The position numbers and the translations under genes were made by a program. The notes beneath the pieces are model-generated. The model saw nothing but the letters and a program-made list of their open reading frames with translations. It did not search any database and was not told where the DNA came from. Shown here one piece after another: positions 10,598-18,989 of a stretch of 51,467 bases of DNA; the stretch's first letter is position 1; every line of letters begins with the position of its first letter. The DNA is from Rudaea sp. (GTDB lineage: Bacteria; Pseudomonadota; Gammaproteobacteria; Xanthomonadales; Rhodanobacteraceae), in assembly GCA_031291055.1 (NCBI GenBank), contig JARLJU010000223.1, positions 1-51,467 of the forward strand, read 5' to 3'.

Positions 10598-11677
10598 ATG
10601 AAACGTAACACCATGTTTGCGCTTATTGCCCTAGGACTGGGCGGCATCGGCGTGGCGCACGCCCAGGACTACAGCAGCTGGTATCTCGCCCCACGTATCG
10701 GCGTCGTCGCGCCGGATAGCGCCCGCAAGACCGACGCATCGCTGTTTGGCGGTATCGGCGCCGGCGTATGGGTAAATCCGAATTTCGCCGTCGACTTCGA
10801 ATACGGCATGAACAACGCCGACTTCAAGAGTGGGTCGCCGCGCGACGGACATCAATGGGAAAACCTGCAGCTTGATGTTGCCGGCCGCTATTTCTTCGGT
10901 GATCTCGGTTCGGGCTGGCGCCCGTACCTGATGGGCGGCTTTGGCGCGATGCGCCACAAGGCCTTCTCCGGCTTTCTGCTGCACGAACAAGGCGAGGCCC
11001 GTGCGGGCGGCTGGGATCCGATGGCCACGGTTGGCGTCGGCGTCCAGTACAACATGAATGATCGCCTGGCGTTCCGCGGCGAAATCGCTGGTCGCTACGA
11101 CCGCGACAACAATTCGTTGAACAGCCCGCTGTCCGAATCGTACGGATTTCCGACCAAGTCCGGATTCTTCGATGGCGTCGTCACCGTCGGCCTGACCTAC
11201 AGCTTCGGTGGTGCGGCCCCGGCTCCGGCGCCAAAGCAGGTAGCGCCGCCGCCGCCGCCGCCGCCGCCGGCCCGTACGCCGGAACAGCCTGAGCAGCACA
11301 CAACCACGATCGATCTGCGTGGTGTGGAGTTCAAGTTCGACCATCCGCGCGTTGGCGAGAAGCTGGTACCTTCGCTGAAGGCGCCAACTGCCGAGTCCGT
11401 GCAGATCCTCGACGAAGCCGTGGATACGCTCAAGCGCTATCCGAACGTGCACGTCGAAGTCGACGGTCATACCGATTCCGTCGGCAGCGATGCCTACAAC
11501 CAGAAGCTGTCGGAGCGTCGCGCCAAGGGCGTGTATGACTACCTGACTGCGCATGGTGTGGACGCCAGCCGTCTGGATGGCCCGAAAGGCTTTGGCAAGA
11601 CCCAGCCGATCGACACCAACGATACCGCGGAAGGCCGTCAGCGCAACCGCCGTACCGAGCTCAAGGTCGAGAACTGA
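10598..11677 (+). CDS. OmpA-family outer membrane protein
   Basis: 359 residues; the ATG at 10598 follows GAGGAG. A signal peptide ends at AHA-QD (residue 22). Residues 23-205 alternate polar and hydrophobic residues as in an eight-stranded OmpA barrel, ending GLTYSFGG. A proline-rich linker of eight consecutive prolines (217-224) leads to the peptidoglycan-binding OmpA domain (about 240-359), with FKFDHP, the VDGHTDSVGSDAYN signature and the SERRAKGV helix. The protein should anchor the outer membrane to peptidoglycan. It is monocistronic, closed by the terminator at 11715-11739. The (CCG)8 tract in the linker could slip. Confidence 0.93.
   Translation: MKRNTMFALIALGLGGIGVAHAQDYSSWYLAPRIGVVAPDSARKTDASLFGGIGAGVWVNPNFAVDFEYGMNNADFKSGSPRDGHQWENLQLDVAGRYFFGDLGSGWRPYLMGGFGAMRHKAFSGFLLHEQGEARAGGWDPMATVGVGVQYNMNDRLAFRGEIAGRYDRDNNSLNSPLSESYGFPTKSGFFDGVVTVGLTYSFGGAAPAPAPKQVAPPPPPPPPARTPEQPEQHTTTIDLRGVEFKFDHPRVGEKLVPSLKAPTAESVQILDEAVDTLKRYPNVHVEVDGHTDSVGSDAYNQKLSERRAKGVYDYLTAHGVDASRLDGPKGFGKTQPIDTNDTAEGRQRNRRTELKVEN
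11246..11269 (+). repeat. (CCG)8 trinucleotide tract encoding the proline linker
   Basis: Eight perfect CCG units lie inside the OmpA-family gene. Gain or loss of units would keep the reading frame and only change the length of the proline hinge between barrel and peptidoglycan-binding domain. Confidence 0.9.
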
Positions 11678-11714
11678 TCGGTCTTCGTAGCTTATAGGTG
11701 CAAGCAATACGAAG

Positions 11715-11739
11715 AAGCCCGGCGCAAGCCGGGCTTTTT
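11715..11739 (+). terminator. Rho-independent terminator of the OmpA-family gene
   Basis: A perfect nine-base stem (AAGCCCGGC / GCCGGGCTT) closes a GCAA tetraloop and runs into TTTTT. It begins 38 bases after the stop codon at 11677. Confidence 0.9.
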
Positions 11740-11811
11740 CTTTGTCTGACGATTGAATAGCCGGGTATCCTGCCGCAGTTTGACTCGCGCCGTCCCTGCG
11801 CTCGCCCGTGT

Positions 11812-11916
11812 GGGCCAGCGCTGCTATTCGCGCGCGCTCTGGCCCGCGCAGTCAATCAAGCGATCGCGGCATAGCCGCGCTATTCTTGTCGAATCGGCCA
11901 AATGGCGGCCGATTCG
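11812..11916. repeat. Cluster of three GC-rich hairpins in the convergent intergenic region
   Basis: Three inverted repeats follow one another: GGGCCAG (11812-11818) with CTGGCCC (11839-11845); CGCGGC-ATA-GCCGCG (11865-11879); and CGAATCGGCC-N7-GGCCGATTCG (11890-11916), a perfect ten-base stem. None has a T tract on either side. They lie between the OmpA terminator and the 3' end of the lipid operon, where REP-like or mRNA-stabilising hairpins are common. The rest of the 310-base gap (11678-11987) holds nothing else recognised. Confidence 0.7.
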
Positions 11917-11987
11917 CGGGACTTCCCTGTGCCGTGAGTTGACCCGTCGAGTCTTTATTGCGCCAAGTTTTTGTACGCGAAAACGAA

Positions 11988-13109
11988 TCAGGGCTTCGCA
12001 AACAAATAGTGCGCCACCAGCCATTCGTTGCCGCCGCGGTAGCCGAAAAGTTCGGCGCAGGCCATCCAGAACATGCGCCAGCGCTGATGCCACAGGCGCG
12101 CATCGGCAGCTCCGTAAGCCTGCTCGAGTACGGCAAGAATTTCGTCGCGATGCGCATCCTGGTTGATCAGCCAGGCATTGGCTGTCTTCTCGTAGTGGCT
12201 GCCGGACAAGCGCCATTGCCGTTCGATGCGCAGATCGCGCTGGAACCACAGCAGCGTGTCCGCCGACGGCATCAGGCCGCCGGTAAAGAAATGGCGGCCG
12301 AGCCAGTTGTCCTCGCCTTCGGTCTCGAACGGATACATCAGTTCGCGATGGCAAAAAATGTGCACAAAGAGCTTTCCGCCGGGACGCAGCCATGCGCCGA
12401 TGCGGCTCAGCAAGGTATCGTAGTTGCGCATGTGCTCGAACATCTCGATCGAAACCACTCGATCGAATTGCGCCGGGTCAAGTTCCAGGCTGTTCACGTC
12501 CTGTGTCATTACACGCACGTTGTCCAGGCCCAGCTGCCTGCAGCGGGACTCAATGAATTCGCGTTGCGGCCTGGAGTTGGAAACCGCGGTGATGCGGCTT
12601 TGTGGAAAATGCTGCGCCATCCACAAGGTCAGCGAGCCCCAGCCGCAGCCCAGTTCGAGGATATGCTGGCCATCGGCAAGCTGCGCGCGCTTCTGATACA
12701 GCGCAAGCATCGCTTCCTCGGCCTGATCCAGCGACTCGTTGCCATTGAGAAAGTAGCAGCTCGAATACTTCAGGCGCTTGCCCAGGCACAGTTCGAAGAA
12801 CCGCGGTGGCAGCTCGTAGTGCTGCGCGTTGGCTGCATCGGTATGGATCGCCAGCGGACTGCTGCGCAGATCGTCCAGACAGTGCTGAAAACGCGTCCAT
12901 GCAGCGGGCGTGTCGTTGGCGTTTTCCTCGCGCAGGCGCAGTGCGCACATGCGGCGGATGCCGAAGCGCGTCAGCCAGTCGGGCAGGACGCCGCGCTCGG
13001 CAAGTCCGATAGGGCTCAGGGCCGAAGGCAGGCGATTGGAAACGACATTGCCACGCCGCGCGGTGTCTGCGCGGGCCGCATGCGAACCCGGTGAGATTTC
13101 AACAGTCAC
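11988..13109 (-). CDS. Class I SAM-dependent methyltransferase, CFA-synthase-like (last gene of lipid operon)
   Basis: 373 residues. The SAM-binding motif ILELGCGWGSLTLWMA, the post-I loop and SIEMFEHMRNY place it in the cyclopropane-fatty-acyl-phospholipid synthase superfamily. It is clearly diverged from the paralogue at 14480-15775 and lacks that protein's N-terminal region. Homologues in this kind of cluster are thought to methylate acyl chains of membrane phospholipids. The start ATG at 13109 lies 31 bases after the DUF1295 stop, so it is probably cotranscribed as the last gene. The exact product (cyclopropane, methyl-branched or furan precursor) cannot be told from sequence. Confidence 0.85.
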   Translation of the reverse strand: MTVEISPGSHAARADTARRGNVVSNRLPSALSPIGLAERGVLPDWLTRFGIRRMCALRLREENANDTPAAWTRFQHCLDDLRSSPLAIHTDAANAQHYELPPRFFELCLGKRLKYSSCYFLNGNESLDQAEEAMLALYQKRAQLADGQHILELGCGWGSLTLWMAQHFPQSRITAVSNSRPQREFIESRCRQLGLDNVRVMTQDVNSLELDPAQFDRVVSIEMFEHMRNYDTLLSRIGAWLRPGGKLFVHIFCHRELMYPFETEGEDNWLGRHFFTGGLMPSADTLLWFQRDLRIERQWRLSGSHYEKTANAWLINQDAHRDEILAVLEQAYGAADARLWHQRWRMFWMACAELFGYRGGNEWLVAHYLFAKP

Positions 13110-13140
13110 GATCCGACTCCATCGGCAAAGAAAACCATGA

Positions 13141-13935
13141 TCAGCCCTCGCCCCTGCCTTTTTTGGGAAACCATGGGATCAGCATGCTGGTGGTGCGCTG
13201 GTATTCCCGATAGTCCTCACCGCGCGAGCGCAAGGCCTGTGCCTCCGTGAACGGAATTCCGCTGATCCAGCACAGCGACGCCAGCATCAAGGTGGGGCCG
13301 AGCAGGCTCAGCAGCCAGGCCGGGAATGGCGTGCCTACCGAAAGAAACACGTAGGCGAACCAGTGCAGCCACTCGAAGAAGTAATTCGGATGGCGCGAAT
13401 AACGCCACAGACCTTCGCGGCAGGTTTTGCCGTGATTTTTCGGATTCGTGCGAAAGCGCGACAGTTGCGCGTCCGCGATCGACTCACCAGTCACGCTGAC
13501 CAGCCAGATCGTCAGGCCGCATACGCACCAGATCGACACGGACTCGCGCGGATTCTCGGCCACGGCGTAGAACGGCAGGGAAAACAGCGCGGTGAGCAGC
13601 GCCTGGGCCTGGAAGAAGCCGAAAAATTTGCGCTGATCGTCGCGCCAGAATTCGCGCAGATAACGATAGCGCCCGTCCTCGGGCTCATTGAGCACGCGCG
13701 AGAGAATATGCATGCACAGGCGGAAACCCCAAATGCCGCCGAGCATGGCGACGGCCAGTCGCGGTATCAGGCCGCCGCTACCGACGCCAGCATAAAACAG
13801 CGCCGCAGCGCCCATGCACGCGGACCAGATTGCGTCAACGATGCCGGCGTTGCGCGTACGCCGCTGGATCAGCCAGCCGACGAACATGGCGACCGCGGCG
13901 GCGGCCCAGACATACAGGATGTACCAGGGAGTCAT
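13141..13935 (-). CDS. DUF1295 (steroid 5-alpha-reductase-like) integral membrane protein
   Basis: 264 residues with about seven membrane segments. The C-terminal signature GLWRYSRHPNYFFEWLHW is the isoprenylcysteine-methyltransferase / steroid-reductase-like motif of the DUF1295 (COG3752) family. The start ATG at 13935 has GGAGG six bases upstream and overlaps the stop of DUF2878 by four bases (ATGA), so translation is probably coupled. Family members sit in CFA/COG2907 gene clusters and are presumed to reduce or methylate lipid substrates; no reaction is proved. Confidence 0.88.
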   Translation of the reverse strand: MTPWYILYVWAAAAVAMFVGWLIQRRTRNAGIVDAIWSACMGAAALFYAGVGSGGLIPRLAVAMLGGIWGFRLCMHILSRVLNEPEDGRYRYLREFWRDDQRKFFGFFQAQALLTALFSLPFYAVAENPRESVSIWCVCGLTIWLVSVTGESIADAQLSRFRTNPKNHGKTCREGLWRYSRHPNYFFEWLHWFAYVFLSVGTPFPAWLLSLLGPTLMLASLCWISGIPFTEAQALRSRGEDYREYQRTTSMLIPWFPKKGRGEG

Positions 13936-14483
13936 TGCGGGCCTCCATGCAATGCGAATGTGGCTGGCGAACTGTGCAGACACAGTGTCTGCGCGAGGCG
14001 GCACAACGCAGGCGTCAGCACGGCCCAGACCGCCGCAAGCACCAGCAAGCTGGGCATTGGGCTGGCGGGGAATACGATGGCACCCCAGTGCGCTGCGGCG
14101 AGATACGCCAGTGGTGCGCCGATACCGCCGAGCGCCGAGCCAACCCACGCATGGGTTTTCAGATAGGCAAGGGAATGATTGAGCGTCAGCGCAAAGCTTA
14201 TCCACAGCGCGACGATCCAGGCCGGCGCGAGATGTTCCCAGGGCGTAGCGGCCGCGTATTCGAGCAGGCCGGTCTGTGCGAATGTCGAATCGATAGCGAA
14301 TCCGATCACGGCTGCGAACAACATCAGCCATACGTCGGCACGGCGCTGCGGCGACACCGCGAGTTGCCAGCTGGCGAAAACGACCAGCGCGAGCAGCCCC
14401 GCCCACCAGCAGTCATGTGCAGCGCCGGCGATGGCGACAAGCCAGGTCGCCTGATACAGGATGGCATTAATCCACAAATTCAT
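13932..14483 (-). CDS. DUF2878 family membrane protein
   Basis: 183 residues with five or six hydrophobic helices, starting MNLWINAILYQATWLVAI. It is the usual partner between the CFA synthase and DUF1295 genes in this conserved cluster. The start ATG at 14483 overlaps the stop of the upstream CFA-like gene by four bases, and its own stop overlaps DUF1295 by four. The reading frame is open further upstream, but that part lies inside the neighbour and is not protein-like. Function unknown. Confidence 0.82.
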   Translation of the reverse strand: MNLWINAILYQATWLVAIAGAAHDCWWAGLLALVVFASWQLAVSPQRRADVWLMLFAAVIGFAIDSTFAQTGLLEYAAATPWEHLAPAWIVALWISFALTLNHSLAYLKTHAWVGSALGGIGAPLAYLAAAHWGAIVFPASPMPSLLVLAAVWAVLTPALCRLAQTLCLHSSPATFALHGGPQ

Positions 14484-15775
14484 ATTGTTGCATTTCCCGT
14501 GTCGGGAAGGTACTGTGCGCGGCGGCAACCGGGGCGGGCAAGCAGCATCTGCACATCGCCGGTGGAACGCTCGCGGAATCCGCTTTCGCAATAAGCCAGA
14601 TAAAAATCCCACATGCGCACGAAGCGTTCGTCATACCCCTGCGCACGTACCTCGGGCAGGTGCCGGTGGAAACGCTCGCGCCACGCTGCCAGCGTCAACG
14701 CATAGCTCGGTCCGATGTCCTCGAGCTGGAACAACTTGAGATCGCTCGTTCTCGCGGCCGCTGCGAGCATGCTGCTGACTGACGGAATGAAACTGCCGGG
14801 AAAGATGTAGCGCTTGATGAAATCCACCGCGCGCAATGCTTGCGCATAGCGGTGATCCTCGATCGTGATCGCCTGGATCAGGGCCATGCCGTTTTCTTCC
14901 AGCAACGATCCTGCCTTGCCAAAATAGTCGTCTAGGTACTGGTGCCCGATCGCCTCGATCATCTCGATCGATACCAGCTTGTCGTAGCGGCCGGACAGAT
15001 CGCGATAGTCTTGCAGCAATACTTCGACGCGATCGGCAAGGCCGGCCGCTTGCACGCGCTCGCACGCAAGATCGTATTGCTCGCGCGAAATGGTGGTTGT
15101 GGTAACGCGGCAACCATGGTTGCGCGCCGCGTGGATGGCGAAGCCGCCCCAGCCGGCGCCGATTTCGATCACGCGATCGTTCGCGGACAGCGCCAGCTTC
15201 TGGCAGATGCGATCGAGCTTGCGCGTCGACGCGACTTCCAGCGACTCGTCCGCCGCCGCGAAGATCGCCGAGGAATACATCATGTTGTCGTCGAGAAACA
15301 GGCGGAAGAAATCATTGCCGAGATCGTAATGCGCCGAGATATTGCGCCGGCTGCCGGTGCGCGTATTGCGCCTGAGCGCATGCCATGCCTTCATCAGCAT
15401 GCCGCCCAGCCGGGCCATGCCGGTTTCCATGGCGTCGAGCAGATCGCGGTTGCGTACCAGCATGCGCATCAGCGCGACCAAGTCGTCGCATTGCCATAGG
15501 CCATCCATGTAGGCCTCGCCAGCGCCCACGCTGCCGTTGCCGGCGACGTGACGGTAAAATGCAGCATCGTATACATGTACCGTTGCATGCAGGGTGTCGG
15601 CCGGATTCGCTGCCGACGTGCCTAGCAGGCACTCGCCGAGCGCATCGACGATGCGCAGCTGGCTGTCTTGCAGCAGATTCATCTGTGCCAGCAGCCGCGT
15701 ACGGAGTGCGCGATCCATGGCGCCGATCGATGAGGGCGCGGCCAGTTCCAGGGGATTGGCGGATTCCGTATTCAT
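14480..15775 (-). CDS. Cyclopropane-fatty-acyl-phospholipid synthase family protein
   Basis: 431 residues, longer than the roughly 380 of E. coli Cfa. An N-terminal domain (to about 130) with the GEAYMDGLWQCDDL motif precedes NISAHYDLGNDFFRLFLDD and the SAM site VIEIGAGWGGFAIHAA. By motif comparison, the region equivalent to the E. coli YSCAYW segment reads MMYSSAIF, and the IHTIG-like segment reads IQAITI. The His of that second motif is therefore replaced by Gln, so chemistry other than plain cyclopropanation is possible. It methylates or cyclopropanates unsaturated acyl chains in membrane phospholipids. It overlaps DUF2878 by four bases and follows DUF1365 by six. Confidence 0.9.
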   Translation of the reverse strand: MNTESANPLELAAPSSIGAMDRALRTRLLAQMNLLQDSQLRIVDALGECLLGTSAANPADTLHATVHVYDAAFYRHVAGNGSVGAGEAYMDGLWQCDDLVALMRMLVRNRDLLDAMETGMARLGGMLMKAWHALRRNTRTGSRRNISAHYDLGNDFFRLFLDDNMMYSSAIFAAADESLEVASTRKLDRICQKLALSANDRVIEIGAGWGGFAIHAARNHGCRVTTTTISREQYDLACERVQAAGLADRVEVLLQDYRDLSGRYDKLVSIEMIEAIGHQYLDDYFGKAGSLLEENGMALIQAITIEDHRYAQALRAVDFIKRYIFPGSFIPSVSSMLAAAARTSDLKLFQLEDIGPSYALTLAAWRERFHRHLPEVRAQGYDERFVRMWDFYLAYCESGFRERSTGDVQMLLARPGCRRAQYLPDTGNATI

Positions 15776-15781
15776 GCTTTT

Positions 15782-16660
15782 TCAATCTCGCGGAGATTTC
15801 GGGTGATCGTGAACCGGGTTGCGCCGCAGCCACAGCCGCAGCGCCTGCCAGTGGATGGCGGCGACGATGCGCAGCGTCATGGCGGGAAAGCGCCACAGTA
15901 CTCGCGCCAGATTTGCACCGTTCAGCGGACGACGGTGCAGCATCAGGGTCGCGTCGAAGTCGCGCTCGGCGCCGTCGAGCACATCCATGTGCACGCGCAA
16001 CTGCGCATCCGGCGTAGTGAAGCGCCAGACGTAGTCGCGCTGCATCGGCATGAATGGAGAAACGTGGAAACTCTTGCGGAAATCCCAGCGCAGTGCGGCA
16101 CCGTGGCGTTCGGCACCGGCAACCGGCAGCACGTAGCTGTGGCGTTCCTTCCACGGCGTATTGGTGATTTCAGCGACGATGGTATCAAGGGTGACGCCAT
16201 CGTCGGCATAGCAGTAGTAGAAACTCACCGGATTGAAACAATGCCCACAAGTGCGCAAATGCGTCAACAGCCGAATCGGACCGCCCGGTGCGTGTCCGCA
16301 AACTTCATTGATGCGCGCGCGCACTGCGGCTTCCAGCGGCACGGCAGGATCGCCCAGATAGTCGCTGCGGCGGAATTCAGCCAGATTGGGGCGATTGACC
16401 GACCATAGCCGGCGGCCGGCAAAGACGCGGTCGACTTCGGCCAGGTCCAGGTATAGCAGATACATGCGATAGCGGAACGCGTGCGCATGTGGCGCGTGGC
16501 GGCGATGGCATACCCAGCCTTCGTAGATCGCGCTGTTCAGGGGGGACGGGGGAGTTCGTTCCTGGGGATAGGTCGAAGCGCGAGCCGATGGCGCAAGCGA
16601 ATCTCCCTTCAATGCCTCGGGATGAACGGTGCGATAACTCTGGCTGGCTATCTGTTTCAC
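15782..16660 (-). CDS. DUF1365 domain protein
   Basis: 292 residues. The family body starts at NSAIYEGWVCHRRHAPHAHA and contains FRYRMYLLYLDL, HLRTCGHCFNPVSFYYCY, the NTPWKERHSYVL segment and KSFHVSPFMP. It is the constant partner of the COG2907 flavoprotein and CFA synthase; function unproved, presumed acyl-chain modification. The GTG start at 16660 overlaps the upstream stop (GTGA). Odd feature: the first 40 or so residues, before NSAIYEGW, are not family-like and are encoded by an imperfect inverted repeat. No ATG or GTG lies at the expected start, only a CTG. Confidence 0.87.
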   Translation of the reverse strand: MKQIASQSYRTVHPEALKGDSLAPSARASTYPQERTPPSPLNSAIYEGWVCHRRHAPHAHAFRYRMYLLYLDLAEVDRVFAGRRLWSVNRPNLAEFRRSDYLGDPAVPLEAAVRARINEVCGHAPGGPIRLLTHLRTCGHCFNPVSFYYCYADDGVTLDTIVAEITNTPWKERHSYVLPVAGAERHGAALRWDFRKSFHVSPFMPMQRDYVWRFTTPDAQLRVHMDVLDGAERDFDATLMLHRRPLNGANLARVLWRFPAMTLRIVAAIHWQALRLWLRRNPVHDHPKSPRD

Positions 16661-17901
16661 GGCCAGCGCACACCCAGCCCGTTGGCGACGTCAACGGCGC
16701 TGCGCATGCCGTCTTCATGAAAACCCCAGCCCCAGTACGCACCTGCAAACCAGGTGCGTCGGGTACCCTGGATCTCAGCCTTGCGCTCCTGCGCAGCAAC
16801 GGACGCCTGGGTGTAGACGGGATGGTGGTAGCGAATGCGCCGCAGGATCTTTTCTGGCGCAATCTGTGCGGAGCGATTCAGGGTGACGAGGATCGGCGCG
16901 GGCGAATCCAGCGATTGCAGCAGGTTCATGCAATAGCTGACTGTGCAGTGCTCGCTCGCATCCTTCGGCACGAGGGCGTTCCATGCGGCCCAGGCGCGTC
17001 GCCGGCGCGGCAGCATGGCCGCGTCGGTGTGCAGCACCGTATCGTTTTCCTGGAACTTCATGCGGCCAAGAACGTCGCGTTCGTGCTCGCCGGGATCGGC
17101 CAGCAGGCCTAGCGCCTGATCGCTGTGGCAAGCCAGCACGGCGTGATCGTAGCGCTCGCTCACGGCGTCGCTGTCGACCAGCACGCCGTTGGCACTGCGG
17201 CGAACGGCGGTCACGGCGCAGCCGATACGTTCGCGCACCTTCCAGCGGGCGCGCAGGGCGCGTACATAACTCTGTGAGCCGCCCTTGACCACGCGCCATT
17301 GCGGCCGATCGCTGATCTGCAGCATCTGGTGGTGGGCCATGAAGCGCGCCAGGTACTTCACGGGAAATGACAGGATCTGCGCCGACGGCGACGACCACAG
17401 CGCCGACGCCATCGGCACCAGATGATCGTCGCGGAAAGCGTCCGAGTAGCGGTGCTCGGCAAGATAGTCGCCCAAGGTAGGACCGGCGTCGGCGAGTTCG
17501 AGCAGAGCAGGCGCCTCTCGGTAGAACCGCCCGATGTCGCGCAGCATGCGCAAGAAGCGCGGCGAGGCCAGGTTGCGGCGCTGGCAGAACAGGCCGGAAA
17601 GATTCGTCGCGTTGTATTCGAGGCCGCTGCGTTCATTCTTCAGCGCGAAGCTCATCGTCGTCGGCTGCGACTCGACGCCGAGTTCGGCGAACATTTTCGT
17701 CAAAAGCGGATAATGCGGCGGATTGAACACGATGAATCCCGTATCCACGGCAAGTTTCCGGCTGGCGACTTCCACGTCGTGCGTGTGCGTGTGGCCGCCC
17801 AGATAGTCGTTTGCCTCATACAGTGTCACGTCGTGCTCCCGCGACAGCAGCCACGCACTCGCCATGCCAGCAATGCCGGAACCGATCACCGCGATCCGCA
17901 T
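16657..17901 (-). CDS. FAD-dependent amine-oxidase-like flavoprotein (COG2907)
   Basis: 414 residues. The N-terminal dinucleotide-binding motif IGSGIAGMASAWLLS is followed by YEANDYLGGHTHTHDV, typical of the protoporphyrinogen oxidase / amine oxidase fold. The C-terminal FAGAYWGWGFHEDGMRSAVDVANGL closes the FAD site. This COG2907 subfamily always travels with DUF1365 and CFA-like genes, and I recall homologues from singlet-oxygen (sigma-E/ChrR) regulons. The likely role is oxidation or desaturation of an acyl chain. It lies four bases after the desaturase stop and overlaps DUF1365 by four. Confidence 0.9.
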   Translation of the reverse strand: MRIAVIGSGIAGMASAWLLSREHDVTLYEANDYLGGHTHTHDVEVASRKLAVDTGFIVFNPPHYPLLTKMFAELGVESQPTTMSFALKNERSGLEYNATNLSGLFCQRRNLASPRFLRMLRDIGRFYREAPALLELADAGPTLGDYLAEHRYSDAFRDDHLVPMASALWSSPSAQILSFPVKYLARFMAHHQMLQISDRPQWRVVKGGSQSYVRALRARWKVRERIGCAVTAVRRSANGVLVDSDAVSERYDHAVLACHSDQALGLLADPGEHERDVLGRMKFQENDTVLHTDAAMLPRRRRAWAAWNALVPKDASEHCTVSYCMNLLQSLDSPAPILVTLNRSAQIAPEKILRRIRYHHPVYTQASVAAQERKAEIQGTRRTWFAGAYWGWGFHEDGMRSAVDVANGLGVRWP

Positions 17902-17904
17902 GGC

Positions 17905-18915
17905 TCAGCGCGTCCTGCGCAAACCAGCGGGCACCGGCTTCAAGTCCCACACCAGGCCGCACGCGGACATCGCGCGCAGCAGGTAGTACGTCATGTCCAG
18001 TTCCCACCAGCAGAATCCCTGGCGCGCGGCGCCGGGAAAATGATGGTGGTTGTTGTGCCAGCCTTCGCCAAACGTGATCAGCGCCAGCAGCCAGTTGTTG
18101 CGGCTGCCGTCGGCGGTGTCGTAACGGCGCGAGCCGAAGCGGTGGGCGAGCGAATTGATCGTCACCGAGGCATGGAACAGCACCACGGTGGAAATGAAAA
18201 AGCCCCAGATCAGCATCTGTGCGCCGCTGGTGCCAAGGGCCGGATGCGCATCCTGCAGCCAGCGGCCGAAGAAGAACAGGCCGACGGCCAGCGCCACCGG
18301 CATGGCGATATCGAAGCGGTCGAGCAGACGCAGCTCGGGGAAGCGGCGCAGGTCGGGAATCGATTCCCAGTCGGTGCGAAAGCCGCGCGGGGTGAGGAAC
18401 CAGCCGAGGTGACTCCAGACGAAGCCGTGGCGGATGGGCGAATGGATATCCATCTCGGTATCGGCATGCCGATGATGGTTGCGATGATGCGCCGCCCACC
18501 ACAACGGCCCGCGCTGCACGCACGACGCGCCGATCAGCGCAAAGACAAACTGGGTAGCGCGCGACGTCTTGAACGCCTTGTGGGAAAAATAACGATGGTA
18601 GAAGCCGGTGAGCGCGAACATGCGCAGTGTATACAATGCGGCAGCAACGACGACGGCGGCCCAGGAAACCCCGACCCAGATCACACCCAGGCAGGCCAGG
18701 TGCATGCCGATGAACGGGACTACGCGCAGCCAGTCGATGCGGTCGGCCCGTGGTCCGTCGGGCAATATCGCCGCATCGGAGTCGAACCATTGGGCGACCG
18801 TCGTCACGGCTGATTTGCGCAGCGACGGAGCAGTGGCGATAGGCGGACTGGTGGACATGCGTGCGGCAGGTTCCTGCGAGGATGGGCAAGCATCGCCGTT
18901 TTGCGGTGAGATCAT
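17905..18915 (-). CDS. Membrane fatty-acid desaturase (acyl-CoA/acyl-lipid delta-9 type)
   Basis: About 336 residues. All three histidine boxes of the di-iron desaturases are present: HRYFSH, HHRNHH and HNNHHH, with two hydrophobic pairs between them. It introduces a cis double bond into acyl chains, which would supply the substrate for the two CFA-like enzymes downstream in the operon. The start is uncertain. I used the ATG at 18915 (MISPQNG). An in-frame GTG at 18993 overlaps the OsmC stop, and an ATG at 18858 (MSTSPP) begins where family similarity seems to start. Confidence 0.9.
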   Translation of the reverse strand: MISPQNGDACPSSQEPAARMSTSPPIATAPSLRKSAVTTVAQWFDSDAAILPDGPRADRIDWLRVVPFIGMHLACLGVIWVGVSWAAVVVAAALYTLRMFALTGFYHRYFSHKAFKTSRATQFVFALIGASCVQRGPLWWAAHHRNHHRHADTEMDIHSPIRHGFVWSHLGWFLTPRGFRTDWESIPDLRRFPELRLLDRFDIAMPVALAVGLFFFGRWLQDAHPALGTSGAQMLIWGFFISTVVLFHASVTINSLAHRFGSRRYDTADGSRNNWLLALITFGEGWHNNHHHFPGAARQGFCWWELDMTYYLLRAMSACGLVWDLKPVPAGLRRTR

Positions 18916-18989
18916 GGTGAAGGAATTCCCCGTTCCATCTTCATGCAATGTACACATCGAGAATGCGGCCACCCCGGCCGCATTCGGCA

